NCBI GenBank assembly: GCA_035328465.1
Contig: DAOLIQ010000088.1
Location: 1 to 12,964, forward strand
Length of the DNA: 12,964 nucleotides
Direction of reading: 5' to 3'
Source: JADJEI01 sp035328465
Lineage (GTDB): Bacteria; Bacteroidota; Ignavibacteria; Ignavibacteriales; Ignavibacteriaceae
In this document: positions 1 to 7,616 of the stretch, in pieces
How the letters are laid out: each line of letters begins with the position of its first letter
Position numbering within the stretch: position 1 is the stretch's first letter
Made by a program: the position numbers and the translations under genes
The notes under the pieces: model-generated
Databases searched by the model: none
What the model saw: only the letters and a program-made list of their open reading frames with translations
Told to the model about the DNA's origin: nothing

Positions 1-348
1 ATTAATTTTATTAGTTAGAATTAACAAGCGATTGAAAATTAATAATCTATAAAAAAGTATGATGAAGCTTTGAATTTGTGTAATAGTGTTATTAATATGT
101 CATTAAAAGATAAAATTTAGTTGAAAAAAAATATCAAAATTCATTTTATTCTTTGCTTGTAAAGGAAAGCCTTGTTAAGTTTTGATTGAACTTTATCCGG
201 CGTATTAATTTTAACATTAGAAAGATATTCTATGAGTAAATTCGTTTCGGAGAAATATTCCTCACAGCTTAATTTCATCTTTAGTGAAATCAATTCCAAT
301 CAACAACTAAATCATCAATTAACAATCTATAATTAATCCGGAGGTCGT
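1..348. other. AT-rich leading intergenic region
   Basis: I see no convincing gene here. The longest reading frame next to the following gene is 34 codons (232-336, +), with no ribosome site and no recognisable product. The stretch at 316-336 (CAATTAACAAT followed by an AT-rich tail) resembles a sequence inside the cobalamin riboswitch arm near 10485-10512. The promoter of the gene at 349 should lie in this region, but I found no exact TAnnTTTG box. The region ends with a strong ribosome site, GGAGG at 340-344, four bases before the ATG at 349. Confidence 0.5.
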
Positions 349-1002
349 ATGAAGCAAAGAGTTCTTTACATATTGTTTATTTCAATTATGCTGATTTTTT
401 GGAGCTGCGGTAAAAGCAGCGAGGAAAAATTAGCTGATGAAGAAGGGAATTCAAACGAAAAAGTTGACGAAAACAGTCCCGAAGCCTACGCTGAAAAAAT
501 GAAACAAATGGGCGAAAATTTGACTGAAGGAAAAAAAGTTGAACCGGTTGATTTTAGGGAACTTAAAGCATTGTACCCCGAAAGCATTAACGGAATGAAA
601 CGAACGAATTCGTCGGGAGAAAAGACTGCGGCTTTCAATATGAATATCTCCCACGCCGAAGCCGATTATAATTCTGAAGACGGTTCAAAAAGTTTTGACA
701 TAAATATAACCGATATGGGCAACATGAGCGGGTTAACACAGATGGCTGCTTACGGGTGGGCGATGGGCGAATTTGACCGCGAAACTGATTCGGGATATGA
801 AAAGACAACTAATTTTTCCGGCTACAAAGCGTATGAAGAATACAACAATGAAGGTAAGTATGGCAAACTTCAGGTACTTGTTGCCTCCCGGTTTATTGTT
901 GAAGCCAGCGGCAATAATATTTCGATGGATGAGTTGAAAAGTGCACTTGGTCAAATAGATTTAAGTAAACTCGAAGCGTGGAAAAACTTTGGAGTTCAAT
1001 AA
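349..1002 (+). CDS. Putative lipoprotein of unknown function
   Basis: I do not recognise a named function. The 217-residue protein starts with a short positively charged end (MKQR) and a hydrophobic stretch (residues 5-18), followed by Ser19-Cys20. This looks like a lipoprotein signal peptide with Cys20 as the lipidated residue, although the lipobox (FWSC) is loose, as is common in Bacteroidota. Residues 22-65 are rich in Glu and Lys and are probably a flexible linker. Residues 66-217 look like a compact folded domain, with alternating polar and hydrophobic segments and a helical end. The start is fixed by GGAGG at 340-344. The Yip1-like gene follows 33 bp downstream on the same strand, so the two are probably co-transcribed. 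It is probably anchored in the inner or outer membrane facing the periplasm. The lipoprotein call is fairly safe; the role is unknown. Confidence 0.75.
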   Translation: MKQRVLYILFISIMLIFWSCGKSSEEKLADEEGNSNEKVDENSPEAYAEKMKQMGENLTEGKKVEPVDFRELKALYPESINGMKRTNSSGEKTAAFNMNISHAEADYNSEDGSKSFDINITDMGNMSGLTQMAAYGWAMGEFDRETDSGYEKTTNFSGYKAYEEYNNEGKYGKLQVLVASRFIVEASGNNISMDELKSALGQIDLSKLEAWKNFGVQ

Positions 1003-1035
1003 TTAATTATTTACAATTTATTTTAGGAGAATGAT

Positions 1036-1647
1036 ATGAACTTAGTTGAACGCACTAAAAATATTTTGATGACACCCAAAACGGAGTGGGAAGTTATTAA
1101 AAACGAAGCCGCATCAGTCGGCGAATTATTCACAAAATACGCTATGATACTTGCAGCGATTCCTGTAATTGCAACTTTCATTGGCCAATCTTTAATCGGG
1201 GTTAACTTAGGATTTTTAGGTTCATATAAAATACCGGTTACAAACGGATTGATCTATGCTGTTGTCTATTATATTCTCTCGTTAGCAGGTATCTATGTGG
1301 TAGCCCTTATTATAGATGCCCTTGCTCCTTCATTTGGTTCAACAAAAAATATGATCGCATCATTGAAGGTAGCAGTTTATTCATACACTGCAGCCTGGAT
1401 AGCGGGTATTTTCGCTATTATACCCGTCCTCGGTATTTTAGGAATATTGGGTTTGTATTCACTTTACCTCATGTATCTCGGATTGAAAATCGTCAAAGAT
1501 ACACCACAAGATAAACTAGCAGGTTATTTAATCGTAGTCATTATAGTTGCTGTAGTAGTTTATTTTGTCATTGGAATGATTGTAGCAGCAGTAGCTTTGC
1601 CAAGCATGGGGTTAGATGGGTTAAAAAATTTCAAGCTTGGAGATTAG
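1036..1647 (+). CDS. Yip1-domain integral membrane protein
   Basis: This 203-residue protein begins with the amphipathic segment typical of bacterial Yip1-domain proteins (residues 1-30, including an NILMTPKTEWEVI motif). About five membrane helices follow, at roughly residues 33-53, 70-94, 112-132, 135-152 and 162-187. Gly and Pro residues inside the helices fit the Yip1 family. The bacterial members have no established biochemical role; some are guessed to help membrane organisation or transport. AGGAG at 1025-1029 lies six bases before the ATG and supports the start. The gene is 33 bp behind the lipoprotein gene and is followed by a hairpin terminator at 1755-1784, so it is the last gene of a two-gene unit. 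Family assignment is likely; function is unknown. Confidence 0.75.
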   Translation: MNLVERTKNILMTPKTEWEVIKNEAASVGELFTKYAMILAAIPVIATFIGQSLIGVNLGFLGSYKIPVTNGLIYAVVYYILSLAGIYVVALIIDALAPSFGSTKNMIASLKVAVYSYTAAWIAGIFAIIPVLGILGILGLYSLYLMYLGLKIVKDTPQDKLAGYLIVVIIVAVVVYFVIGMIVAAVALPSMGLDGLKNFKLGD

Positions 1648-1754
1648 CTTCATCACTTTTTGAATATTTAGAATGTTAATGGATTATTAATTAAAATAGG
1701 CCGAATAACAAATCTCATTCAGTTTATTTTCTTATTGATCTGAAAATAGGCAAC

Positions 1755-1784
1755 AAAAAAAGCGTCCTCTGAAGGACGCTTTTT
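1755..1784. terminator. Bidirectional intrinsic terminator
   Basis: Perfect 8-bp stem AGCGTCCT (1761-1768) and AGGACGCT (1773-1780) around a four-base loop. A run of A lies before it and a run of T after it, so it works on either strand. It sits between the Yip1-like gene (+, ends 1647) and the convergent outer-membrane gene (-, ends 1802) and probably ends both transcripts. Confidence 0.9.
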
Positions 1785-1801
1785 AATGAATCAAATTTCT
1801 A

Positions 1802-2953
1802 TTAAAAAAGATTGTACTGCACAGAGACACTCGTGAACAGGTCAGTAGTTTTGCTGATGCCGCTTCTAACAACCCCTGCATTTATTCCTAGGTTAATACT
1901 ATTCTCAAGATAGAAGACAAAAGAACCGAGAAGGTTATGATCAATAAAAGAATCGCCAACACTCGGTTGAGTTAGATTCATTCTATAGCTGGCGAGAAAA
2001 TTTATTTTGTTGCTTAACTCGTACACATAATCTAACCCGGCATTAAGAAAGTAAAATTTAAAGAATGTTGAATCAAGAGGCGAATTAATATTAGCAAAAG
2101 CATTTATCTGTGAGCGCCATGCGATTGGATGCGAAAATCTTCCTCCAAAAGAAAGCGCCGGGCTTCTTGTATCTGATTTATCCCAGGTTGAGAGATTGAA
2201 TAAAACACCTAGTGTCAAATCCCAGCCATAGTATCTATCTCGAACAATTTCATTTATCCCTTTCAATACCTGCTGAGTTCTTAAGATTCCTATTGCACCA
2301 AGTGATTCGCCATTTAATAGCCCGCTGGCTTTGATTTCTTTTTCAATAGCTTCATACCAGTCTTTCTCGTAAGTGTCGCCATAAATACCTCGGTATTCAT
2401 CCTCACGTTCAATAATGTTTGCAATTTTTATCATTGTCTCTTTAGGCAGGTTTCCGGAAATAACACTCTCACGGATTAAATGTTCCTCAATCCTAACAGC
2501 TTTTGCTAAGGCAGTAGCGTTGATGTAACGTCCATAACCACCGCCGAGAGTAACATCAGAGGCAATTTGTTTGTAGGTGTTTGCATGTTCAACAAAAGCA
2601 GAGGCGAAACCGAACCAATTTTTATCATCCCAAAGATATTTTCGAATGCTTGGTGCTATTGTAACATCGTGATTGTACTGATCAAAGTTCTTACCGCCTG
2701 TTGCATTAACATCTAAAAACCAGGCGAAAGGAAGTGAAGAATAGAAGGTACTAAAAACTAAATTTGCTGTAGCATTATTGGCAGTAACAAATACAACACT
2801 GTCATTTGATGACTGTGCCCAATTGTATGTTCCTGTGAATCGCAAAATCTTAGCTGTACTAATAGGTACATCATAGTCTTCCACGCTTACGTTTTGCGCT
2901 AAAACTGAGGTTATTCCTAAAAGGAAGAAAATAGATAGTAATTTGTGTAACAT
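1802..2953 (-). CDS. Secreted outer-membrane beta-barrel protein, unknown role
   Basis: With the start placed at the ATG at 2953 the protein has 383 residues. An AAAGGAG ribosome site (2965-2959) overlaps the upstream GTG at 2959 and is correctly spaced only for 2953. Residues 1-20 form a Sec signal peptide ending in VLAQ. The last residues (VSVQYNLF) show the alternating pattern and terminal Phe expected of a BAM-inserted barrel. Many stretches alternate hydrophobic and polar residues with aromatic ends. Between about residues 146 and 240 there is a charged, helix-prone segment (RIEEHLIRESVIS, IEREDEYRGIYG, YEAIEKEIKASG) that does not look like barrel strands. I do not recognise the family. 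A weak promoter box, TATCCTTG, lies at 3022-3015, and the shared terminator at 1755-1784 lies at the 3' end. The outer-membrane location is likely; substrate and partners are unknown. Confidence 0.75.
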   Translation of the reverse strand: MLHKLLSIFFLLGITSVLAQNVSVEDYDVPISTAKILRFTGTYNWAQSSNDSVVFVTANNATANLVFSTFYSSLPFAWFLDVNATGGKNFDQYNHDVTIAPSIRKYLWDDKNWFGFASAFVEHANTYKQIASDVTLGGGYGRYINATALAKAVRIEEHLIRESVISGNLPKETMIKIANIIEREDEYRGIYGDTYEKDWYEAIEKEIKASGLLNGESLGAIGILRTQQVLKGINEIVRDRYYGWDLTLGVLFNLSTWDKSDTRSPALSFGGRFSHPIAWRSQINAFANINSPLDSTFFKFYFLNAGLDYVYELSNKINFLASYRMNLTQPSVGDSFIDHNLLGSFVFYLENSINLGINAGVVRSGISKTTDLFTSVSVQYNLF

Positions 2954-2958
2954 AAACA

Positions 2959-2965
2959 CTCCTTT
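2959..2965 (-). promoter_or_regulatory. Ribosome binding site that sets the start at 2953
   Basis: On the - strand the sequence reads AAAGGAG, then five bases, then ATG. The possible GTG start at 2959 lies inside this site and so cannot be used with it. This decides for the ATG at 2953. Confidence 0.8.
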
Positions 2966-3111
2966 AAGTATATTAGAAATGAGTTTTTATCCATGTTAAC
3001 TATTAAAAATTATACAAGGATAGTAAAATTTAAGAAAAAGAATCAGATTAAAAAAAATTAATCATTAGACTGGTTATAAACTGAGCAGTGAAGTTGATTG
3101 AAACTCAATAA

Positions 3112-4350
3112 TTATTCGAGGTATCCCTTTACATTTTTAATTTCATTTAGTGCTCCAATTTTCTGGTAATACTCAAATGCTTGTTTAAATGCTTGCTTAC
3201 TTTTTTTATTTTTTTGGGTTAACTTATAAAGAATTCCAAGCTCGGTTTGAGTTTCGGCTTCATTGAGTTTATTATCTAATTCCCGATTGATTCTAAGGGA
3301 AGTTAGTAGGAAATTTTCGGAGGTGTCGAAGTTTCTATTTTCTCTTTGTATAATGCCTCTAACTTTATAAACCTCGGCAATTGAAAGTCTGTCATTTATT
3401 TTATAAGAGATTTCCATCGCCTTATTCAAGTACGCTTCACTGAGTCTAAAATCCTTTAACAACGTATAAACATAAGCTTTACTTAGATAAGTAATTCCAA
3501 TTGTTTGAGCAAAACTCCCTTTAATGGCTATCTCCAAGGCATGATCAAATTCAACCAATGCTGCATTGTAATCAGCTTGTTTAATAAAAACCATTCCCAT
3601 ATTATGTCTTATTTCAGCAATTCTACCAGGCTCAGAAATTTTCTGGAAATTTACCAAAGCTCTTTTTAAATAAGATAAGGCAGAATGATAGTTTCCCTGA
3701 ATATTATTAATAATGCCGAGATTGATTTCAATTTTTCCAGTCAATGAAATATCAACGCTCTCATCGAGGTACGCAATGCCACTTTCAAAATGTGCGATTG
3801 CCCTTTTCAGGTTACCCATATCGCCGTAGATAGTTCCTAAAAGATTTTCTGAGTTTGCGCAGCCCTTAGAGTCGTTTAACTCTTTGAAAAGCAAATAAGC
3901 TTTCTTTATGCTGGTAAAACTATCTTCCCATTGTGCCTGACGGCTATAAATTTCTCCGAGCGAGAGATATGCGTTGGCAGCAATATTTTTTAGAAGTGGG
4001 TCGTTTTTTGTTTGCTTGATAATCTTTTTGTTTAGATCAATAGCAGTCGCAAACTCACCTGCGGAGCCAGTGGTGTGACTGAGAAAAAGTAAAAGTTCAA
4101 GAAATTTAATTTTGGGAAGTTTATCGGCAGAAAATGTTATCAGCAAGTCAATTTGTGTAATCAGATTAAAATCTGTCGGAAGTTCAAAATTTAATTGCAC
4201 TTTTCCTTCAGAAACTGATTCTGATGATTGTCTGGATTTTTTTAGAGAGGCGCTTAAAAAACTTTTTTTAAACTCGTTAATATCATGGGATGAGAAAAAA
4301 TCCTTTAATATTTCTTCTAATGCTTCAGCACTCTTAATTTTTGTATTCAC
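3112..4350 (-). CDS. Cytoplasmic TPR-repeat protein
   Basis: The 412-residue protein has no signal peptide or membrane segment. Residues 123-400 hold seven tetratricopeptide repeats at an exact 40-residue period, beginning near 123, 163, 203, 243, 283, 323 and 363. Each shows the pattern of a small residue after LG/MG, a Gly/Asn turn and an A-L helix B (for example GNLKRAIAHFESGI). A degenerate eighth repeat may cover residues 83-116. The 40-residue spacing is that of the GPSM2/LGN-like and bacterial TPR_12 type, which binds partner proteins. The first 80 residues are poorly structured and carry no domain I recognise. The start is a GTG at 4350; the frame is open further upstream but without ATG or GTG until well before the stop, and no ribosome site is visible. 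It stands alone and no enzyme is fused to it. It is probably a scaffold or regulator, with unknown partner. Confidence 0.8.
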   Translation of the reverse strand: MNTKIKSAEALEEILKDFFSSHDINEFKKSFLSASLKKSRQSSESVSEGKVQLNFELPTDFNLITQIDLLITFSADKLPKIKFLELLLFLSHTTGSAGEFATAIDLNKKIIKQTKNDPLLKNIAANAYLSLGEIYSRQAQWEDSFTSIKKAYLLFKELNDSKGCANSENLLGTIYGDMGNLKRAIAHFESGIAYLDESVDISLTGKIEINLGIINNIQGNYHSALSYLKRALVNFQKISEPGRIAEIRHNMGMVFIKQADYNAALVEFDHALEIAIKGSFAQTIGITYLSKAYVYTLLKDFRLSEAYLNKAMEISYKINDRLSIAEVYKVRGIIQRENRNFDTSENFLLTSLRINRELDNKLNEAETQTELGILYKLTQKNKKSKQAFKQAFEYYQKIGALNEIKNVKGYLE

Positions 4351-4959
4351 TTTGCAATATTTTCGGTGTTCAATGTATTTTAGTACACATCTTTCTATCC
4401 TAAATGACGATTAATTTATTCAACACTTGTGCCATTAAAATCGATTCATTAATCCCCTGTTTTCCATCATAAAAATTATTGAAGTGTAATTATTACTTTG
4501 AGTTGTATGAATTTTTTACTGTAAGATTATAAAATTTATGTCTTTTATTGAATCAGTTAATAAAACTCATGGATCAGCCGTTCTGAGTCTTACAAACTAT
4601 CAATTTTTTTTATCGAAACTTTTTTGAAAATGTTGATACTTAGAGAATATATTAAAATGTTGGTGAGATGAATTTTTGCCCATCTGAATTTTAGTACTTA
4701 TTGGTCGAATAACATTAGTCAGTACGCCCTTTTTGTCGAAAATTCCGTAATTAACTATTAAAATTGGCTAAAAGGATCATTTTGTGTTTGGTATGAAGAT
4801 TGGCTGTTTAAAATAAATTATTCTTAAAGAAAGAGTTGACAAGTAGAACTGTATGCTATGGATTACCTGAGCAATATAAATATATTTTCCGCTCAATCAA
4901 TACGTACCAGTCGCAAAACTTCGGTTACATGTTAATTGAAAGGAACATTCAGAGGAGAT
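4351..4959. other. Long AT-rich region without a convincing gene
   Basis: Both strands hold only short frames. The frame at 4112-4414 (+) is a shadow of the TPR gene. I found no tRNA-like cloverleaf, CRISPR or long repeat. A sigma70-like TTGACA occurs at 4836-4841 on the + strand with a poor -10 (TATGGA, 4857-4862), and a terminator lies downstream at 4960-4987, so a small RNA is conceivable but not supported further. The TPR gene promoter should lie near 4360-4440, but no TAnnTTTG box is visible on the - strand there. Confidence 0.5.
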
Positions 4960-4987
4960 AAAAAGCCGGCGCAAAGTCGGCTTTTTT
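4960..4987. terminator. Intrinsic terminator of the C39-isochorismatase operon
   Basis: An 11-bp stem is formed by AAAAAGCCGGC (4960-4970) and GTCGGCTTTTT (4976-4986), with one G-T pair and the loop GCAAA. A and T runs flank the GC core, so it can act on both strands. It lies 12 bp past the stop of the isochorismatase-like gene on the - strand. Confidence 0.9.
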
Positions 4988-4998
4988 ATTCGCAAAAT

Positions 4999-5562
4999 TT
5001 ATCTTACAATTTTAGAAACTTGTTTGAATTCATCTGTGCCGCAAACATTCAGCAATTCAAAAAGTATTGACTCGGTAGTTGTAATTTCAACATTATGTTT
5101 ACTCATTCTATTCAATGCAGTGGTGTAATCAATTTCTCGTCGAGATGAAACTGCATCGGCAGCAACATTAACCTGGAAATTATTTGCCAATAAATCCAAG
5201 ACAGTTTGTTGAACGCAGACGTGAGTTTCAATTCCGCAAACGACGATTTGTGTAACATTATTATCAGTCAGTCTTTGAAAAAATTTGTCAGCTCCAAAAC
5301 AACTAAAACTCAATTTTTGAATTGGGTTAATTCCAACTAATTCTTCCGCCAATGCATTAGCAGTTTGTCCCAATCCTTTCGGATATTGTTCAGTAAGAAA
5401 AATTGGAAGACTCAAAACTTTGAAGCCCTTAATCAATTTCAAAGTGTTCTCGATTACTGCTTTGGGATTAGACATTACATTAAGAATTTTTTCTTGAATA
5501 TCAATTATCACAAGAGCAGTGGATTCTGGTTTTAGTATTATATCATTTCTTTTGAGTATCAT
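4999..5562 (-). CDS. Isochorismatase-family cysteine hydrolase (ISOC1/2-like)
   Basis: The 187 residues cover the whole isochorismatase-like fold. The expected catalytic triad is present: Asp21 in LVIIDIQEK, Lys83 in IQKLSFSCF and Cys116 in CGIETHVCVQQT, with the cis-peptide loop before the Cys. The motif TEQYPKGLGQT (57-67) and the later segment with AADAVSSR (134-141) match the ISOC1/ISOC2 and YcaC-like branch, not true isochorismatases of siderophore pathways or nicotinamidases. Substrates of that branch are poorly known; amide or ester hydrolysis is expected. It is cytoplasmic. A GAGG ribosome site (5571-5568) lies five bases before the ATG. The gene begins 23 bp after the C39-like peptidase gene and ends at a strong terminator, so the two form an operon. 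Family assignment is strong; substrate is unknown. Confidence 0.88.
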   Translation of the reverse strand: MILKRNDIILKPESTALVIIDIQEKILNVMSNPKAVIENTLKLIKGFKVLSLPIFLTEQYPKGLGQTANALAEELVGINPIQKLSFSCFGADKFFQRLTDNNVTQIVVCGIETHVCVQQTVLDLLANNFQVNVAADAVSSRREIDYTTALNRMSKHNVEITTTESILFELLNVCGTDEFKQVSKIVR

Positions 5563-5585
5563 ATTCGCCTCGCTATTAATTATAT

Positions 5586-6422
5586 TTAATAAATCGGATC
5601 CATCCCATATTTACCGCAAGAGTACATCATCAGGATTGAAGTTAAATCAATTAAAGCTTTTTTCTGGTCTTCAGTATGAATAACAAGATCGTAAATTTCT
5701 GCCACGAACTGCATATACTTTAAAATTTTATCAAGCTCATGATAAGTTGGTGTTCCATGCCAGTTCGCTACTGACCTAACAAGTAATTTTTCATGCCGTC
5801 TCAGAAATTCAATAAACGAAATAATATTTTTTGAAAGTGAAGTTCGCGGTCGGCAGATAGTAATTAAATCATTGAAGTATGTATCCCACTTGGTTGCAAG
5901 TTCAATATTACTATCTCGCATCACATAACGAGCATTTTCTAAAGTAAATCTTGCTCGGGTAGTTGTCTTAAATTTTGGAATCAAAGCGTAACCGTCATAA
6001 CTGACATTTTCGGTCTCATCATCTAAATATTTCCATCTTTTCAAAAGCTGATAGCCCGTGTAAATAACAATTACCTTTTCAAGTCCGCTGTCAACTACTA
6101 TAAATTTACCCTGCTGCTCTGTAATTACAGTGAACCAATGTTCCCAGTTGTCAACACTTAAAATACATGGATAACCTTGCCGCAGATGCCCGGTTAAAAC
6201 TTTTAGTGCTTCGTCTGGAGTTTCGCGTCGGAAGTATTTCATTTTGCAGTCAAAACTTTTTGCAGCTTTTGCAAGTCCTATTTCGTCGGTGCCGTACCAC
6301 CAGTTACTTCCCGCTTTGGAACCAATTTTTTTTTCATTCTCAAAACGACCAAGCATTACGAGTGCGTATTTTAATGCGAAAGGTCCGCATTGATATTTAT
6401 ATGGCTGTGGATAAAAACTCAT
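5586..6422 (-). CDS. C39-like papain-fold cysteine peptidase, cytoplasmic
   Basis: The N-terminal half of this 278-residue protein matches the peptidase C39-like fold. YQCGPFALKYAL (10-21) carries the oxyanion Gln11 and nucleophile Cys12, WEHWFTVI (93-100) the catalytic His95, and VVDSG (109-113) the Asp111. All four catalytic residues are present, so it should be active as a peptidase, amidase or transpeptidase. Unlike bacteriocin-processing C39 proteins it has no ABC transporter fused or adjacent, and it has no signal peptide. Residues about 150-278 form a mainly helical C-terminal region that I do not recognise, ending CGKYGMDPIY. No ribosome site precedes the ATG at 6422; a near-match promoter box (TAACTTTC, 6442-6435) would give a very short leader. 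It is the first gene of an operon with the isochorismatase-like gene and is divergent from the ATP-grasp gene. Confidence 0.82.
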   Translation of the reverse strand: MSFYPQPYKYQCGPFALKYALVMLGRFENEKKIGSKAGSNWWYGTDEIGLAKAAKSFDCKMKYFRRETPDEALKVLTGHLRQGYPCILSVDNWEHWFTVITEQQGKFIVVDSGLEKVIVIYTGYQLLKRWKYLDDETENVSYDGYALIPKFKTTTRARFTLENARYVMRDSNIELATKWDTYFNDLITICRPRTSLSKNIISFIEFLRRHEKLLVRSVANWHGTPTYHELDKILKYMQFVAEIYDLVIHTEDQKKALIDLTSILMMYSCGKYGMDPIY

Positions 6423-6449
6423 AATTTTTTATGAGAAAGTTAAATAATG

Positions 6450-6478
6450 TTGTTGAATAATTCATCGTTCTAACTTTG
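6450..6478 (+). promoter_or_regulatory. Bacteroidota-type promoter of the ATP-grasp gene
   Basis: TAACTTTG at 6471-6478 is an exact match to the TAnnTTTG -7 box. A TTG at 6450-6452 lies 18 bases upstream, close to the known spacing of the -33 element. Transcription would begin a few bases after 6480, leaving a leader of about 25 bases before the ATG at 6511. The 14-mer CTAACTTTGGGCAC (6470-6483) recurs at 10781-10794. Confidence 0.7.
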
Positions 6479-6510
6479 GGCACTAGCGTTTTTTCGGTTA
6501 TTTTTGAAAT

Positions 6511-7566
6511 ATGAAAGAAAAAATAAAAATAGCTGTGGCCTTTAATGAAGCTCACCCCGAGTTATACTTCAAAAAAGAACAGAAAAACAATGCAGAATTG
6601 TCGTTCATACCTTTCTTCGAAGTTGACCAGACTACCCCAATAGAAGAATTCGAATACATAGCCAGAAAAATAAACTCTTCTAAGTTCCTTGCATTCACGT
6701 TTAATCTGAAAGATAATCTCGATTCTCTGATCAAAATGATCAAACATGAGAAACCTGACGTTATTTTTAATTTTATTGAATTGTTTAACGACAACCCGCG
6801 TCTGGAAATGAATATCGTCGGATTATTTGAGTTATTGGATATTCCATACACCGGCGCTTCACCCATGGCTTTATCAACCTGCCAAAGTAAAATTCTTGTA
6901 AAGCAACTATTAAAGTCTCATGGAATACTTACACCTCCCTTTGTTGTATTTAATTCAACCGCTAAGAATTTTAATCACGGTTTAAAATACCCACTGATTG
7001 TAAAGCCTGCCTATGAAGATGCGAGTGTAGGAATTGAAAACGCCTCCATAGTTACAAATAAAATTAAATTGAAGCAACGGGTTGAATACGTGCTGGACTA
7101 TTTCAAACAGCCCGCACTTGTTGAAGAATTTATTGATGGAAGAGAACTGAATATTTCTGTAATGGGTGATAAAAATCCGTATGCCCTCCCGATCAGTGAG
7201 ATAGATTTTGCTTCGATGCCTGAAAACTTGCACAACATTGTCAGTTATCAGGCAAAGTGGGATCCGTTTCACGAAGCATATCACAAAACCATTCCCATCT
7301 GCCCGGCTAAACTAAATAAACGAATAGAGCAGTTTGCAAGTCAGACAGCATTGAAAGCATTTAACGTAATGGGTGTAAGAGATTATGCGCGGGTTGATAT
7401 AAGACTATCAACAGATAATCAACTTTTTGTACTCGAAGTAAACCCCAACCCTGACTTAACTGAAGGAGCCGGATTTATGCGCTCTGCTCACGCTGCGGGG
7501 TTAAGTTATTCTCAGGCATTAAAGAAAATTATTATGTTTGCTTATGAGAGAGGGAAGAGGAAGTAG
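6511..7566 (+). CDS. ATP-grasp ligase related to D-Ala-D-Ala ligase
   Basis: The 351-residue protein has the three-part ATP-grasp layout of the Ddl superfamily. The N-terminal domain ends in PYTGASPMALSTCQSK (112-127), as in Ddl. Next come the ATP-binding Lys165 in PLIVKPAYEDASVG (161-174) and the hinge LVEEFIDGREL (203-213). The metal-binding core is Asp296 in RVDIR, Glu309 and Asn311 in LEVNPNPDL. The last motif, GAGFMRSAHAAGLSY (319-333), sits where Ddl binds its second amino acid. Such enzymes join a carboxylate to an amine through an acyl phosphate. It is longer than typical Ddl (about 300-320), and the N-terminal part differs, so it is probably not the housekeeping ddl, which is usually found with mur genes. 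It stands divergent from a C39-like peptidase, suggesting synthesis and trimming of a small peptide. There is no clear ribosome site before the ATG. Confidence 0.85.
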   Translation: MKEKIKIAVAFNEAHPELYFKKEQKNNAELSFIPFFEVDQTTPIEEFEYIARKINSSKFLAFTFNLKDNLDSLIKMIKHEKPDVIFNFIELFNDNPRLEMNIVGLFELLDIPYTGASPMALSTCQSKILVKQLLKSHGILTPPFVVFNSTAKNFNHGLKYPLIVKPAYEDASVGIENASIVTNKIKLKQRVEYVLDYFKQPALVEEFIDGRELNISVMGDKNPYALPISEIDFASMPENLHNIVSYQAKWDPFHEAYHKTIPICPAKLNKRIEQFASQTALKAFNVMGVRDYARVDIRLSTDNQLFVLEVNPNPDLTEGAGFMRSAHAAGLSYSQALKKIIMFAYERGKRK

Positions 7567-7575
7567 CCTCATCCC

Positions 7576-7606
7576 TAAATCCCTTCTCCTAAAGAGAAGG
7601 GATTTA
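7576..7606. repeat. Perfect 13-bp inverted repeat between convergent genes
   Basis: TAAATCCCTTCTC (7576-7588) and GAGAAGGGATTTA (7594-7606) pair perfectly around the five-base loop CTAAA. It lies between the stops of the ATP-grasp gene (+, 7566) and the DUF6580 gene (-, 7617). It lacks a T run on either side, so it could be a poor terminator, a transcript-stabilising hairpin, or one copy of a dispersed REP-like palindrome; CTTCTCCTAAAGAGAAGG sequences of this style are commonly repeated in bacterial genomes. Confidence 0.8.
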
Positions 7607-7616
7607 AGGAACAAAA

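Noticed and set aside
232..336. 34-codon frame before the lipoprotein gene
   Set aside because: No ribosome site, no recognisable peptide, and AT-rich surroundings make it likely to be chance.
2954..2959. GTG start for the outer-membrane protein at 2959
   Set aside because: The GTG is inside the ribosome site AAAGGAG; the ATG at 2953 has correct spacing.
3085..3115. Small hairpin (ATTGA/TCAAT) after the TPR gene as a terminator
   Set aside because: Only five AT-rich pairs and no T run.
4112..4414. 100-codon + strand frame
   Set aside because: It lies almost wholly opposite the TPR gene, whose seven repeats leave no doubt about the coding strand.
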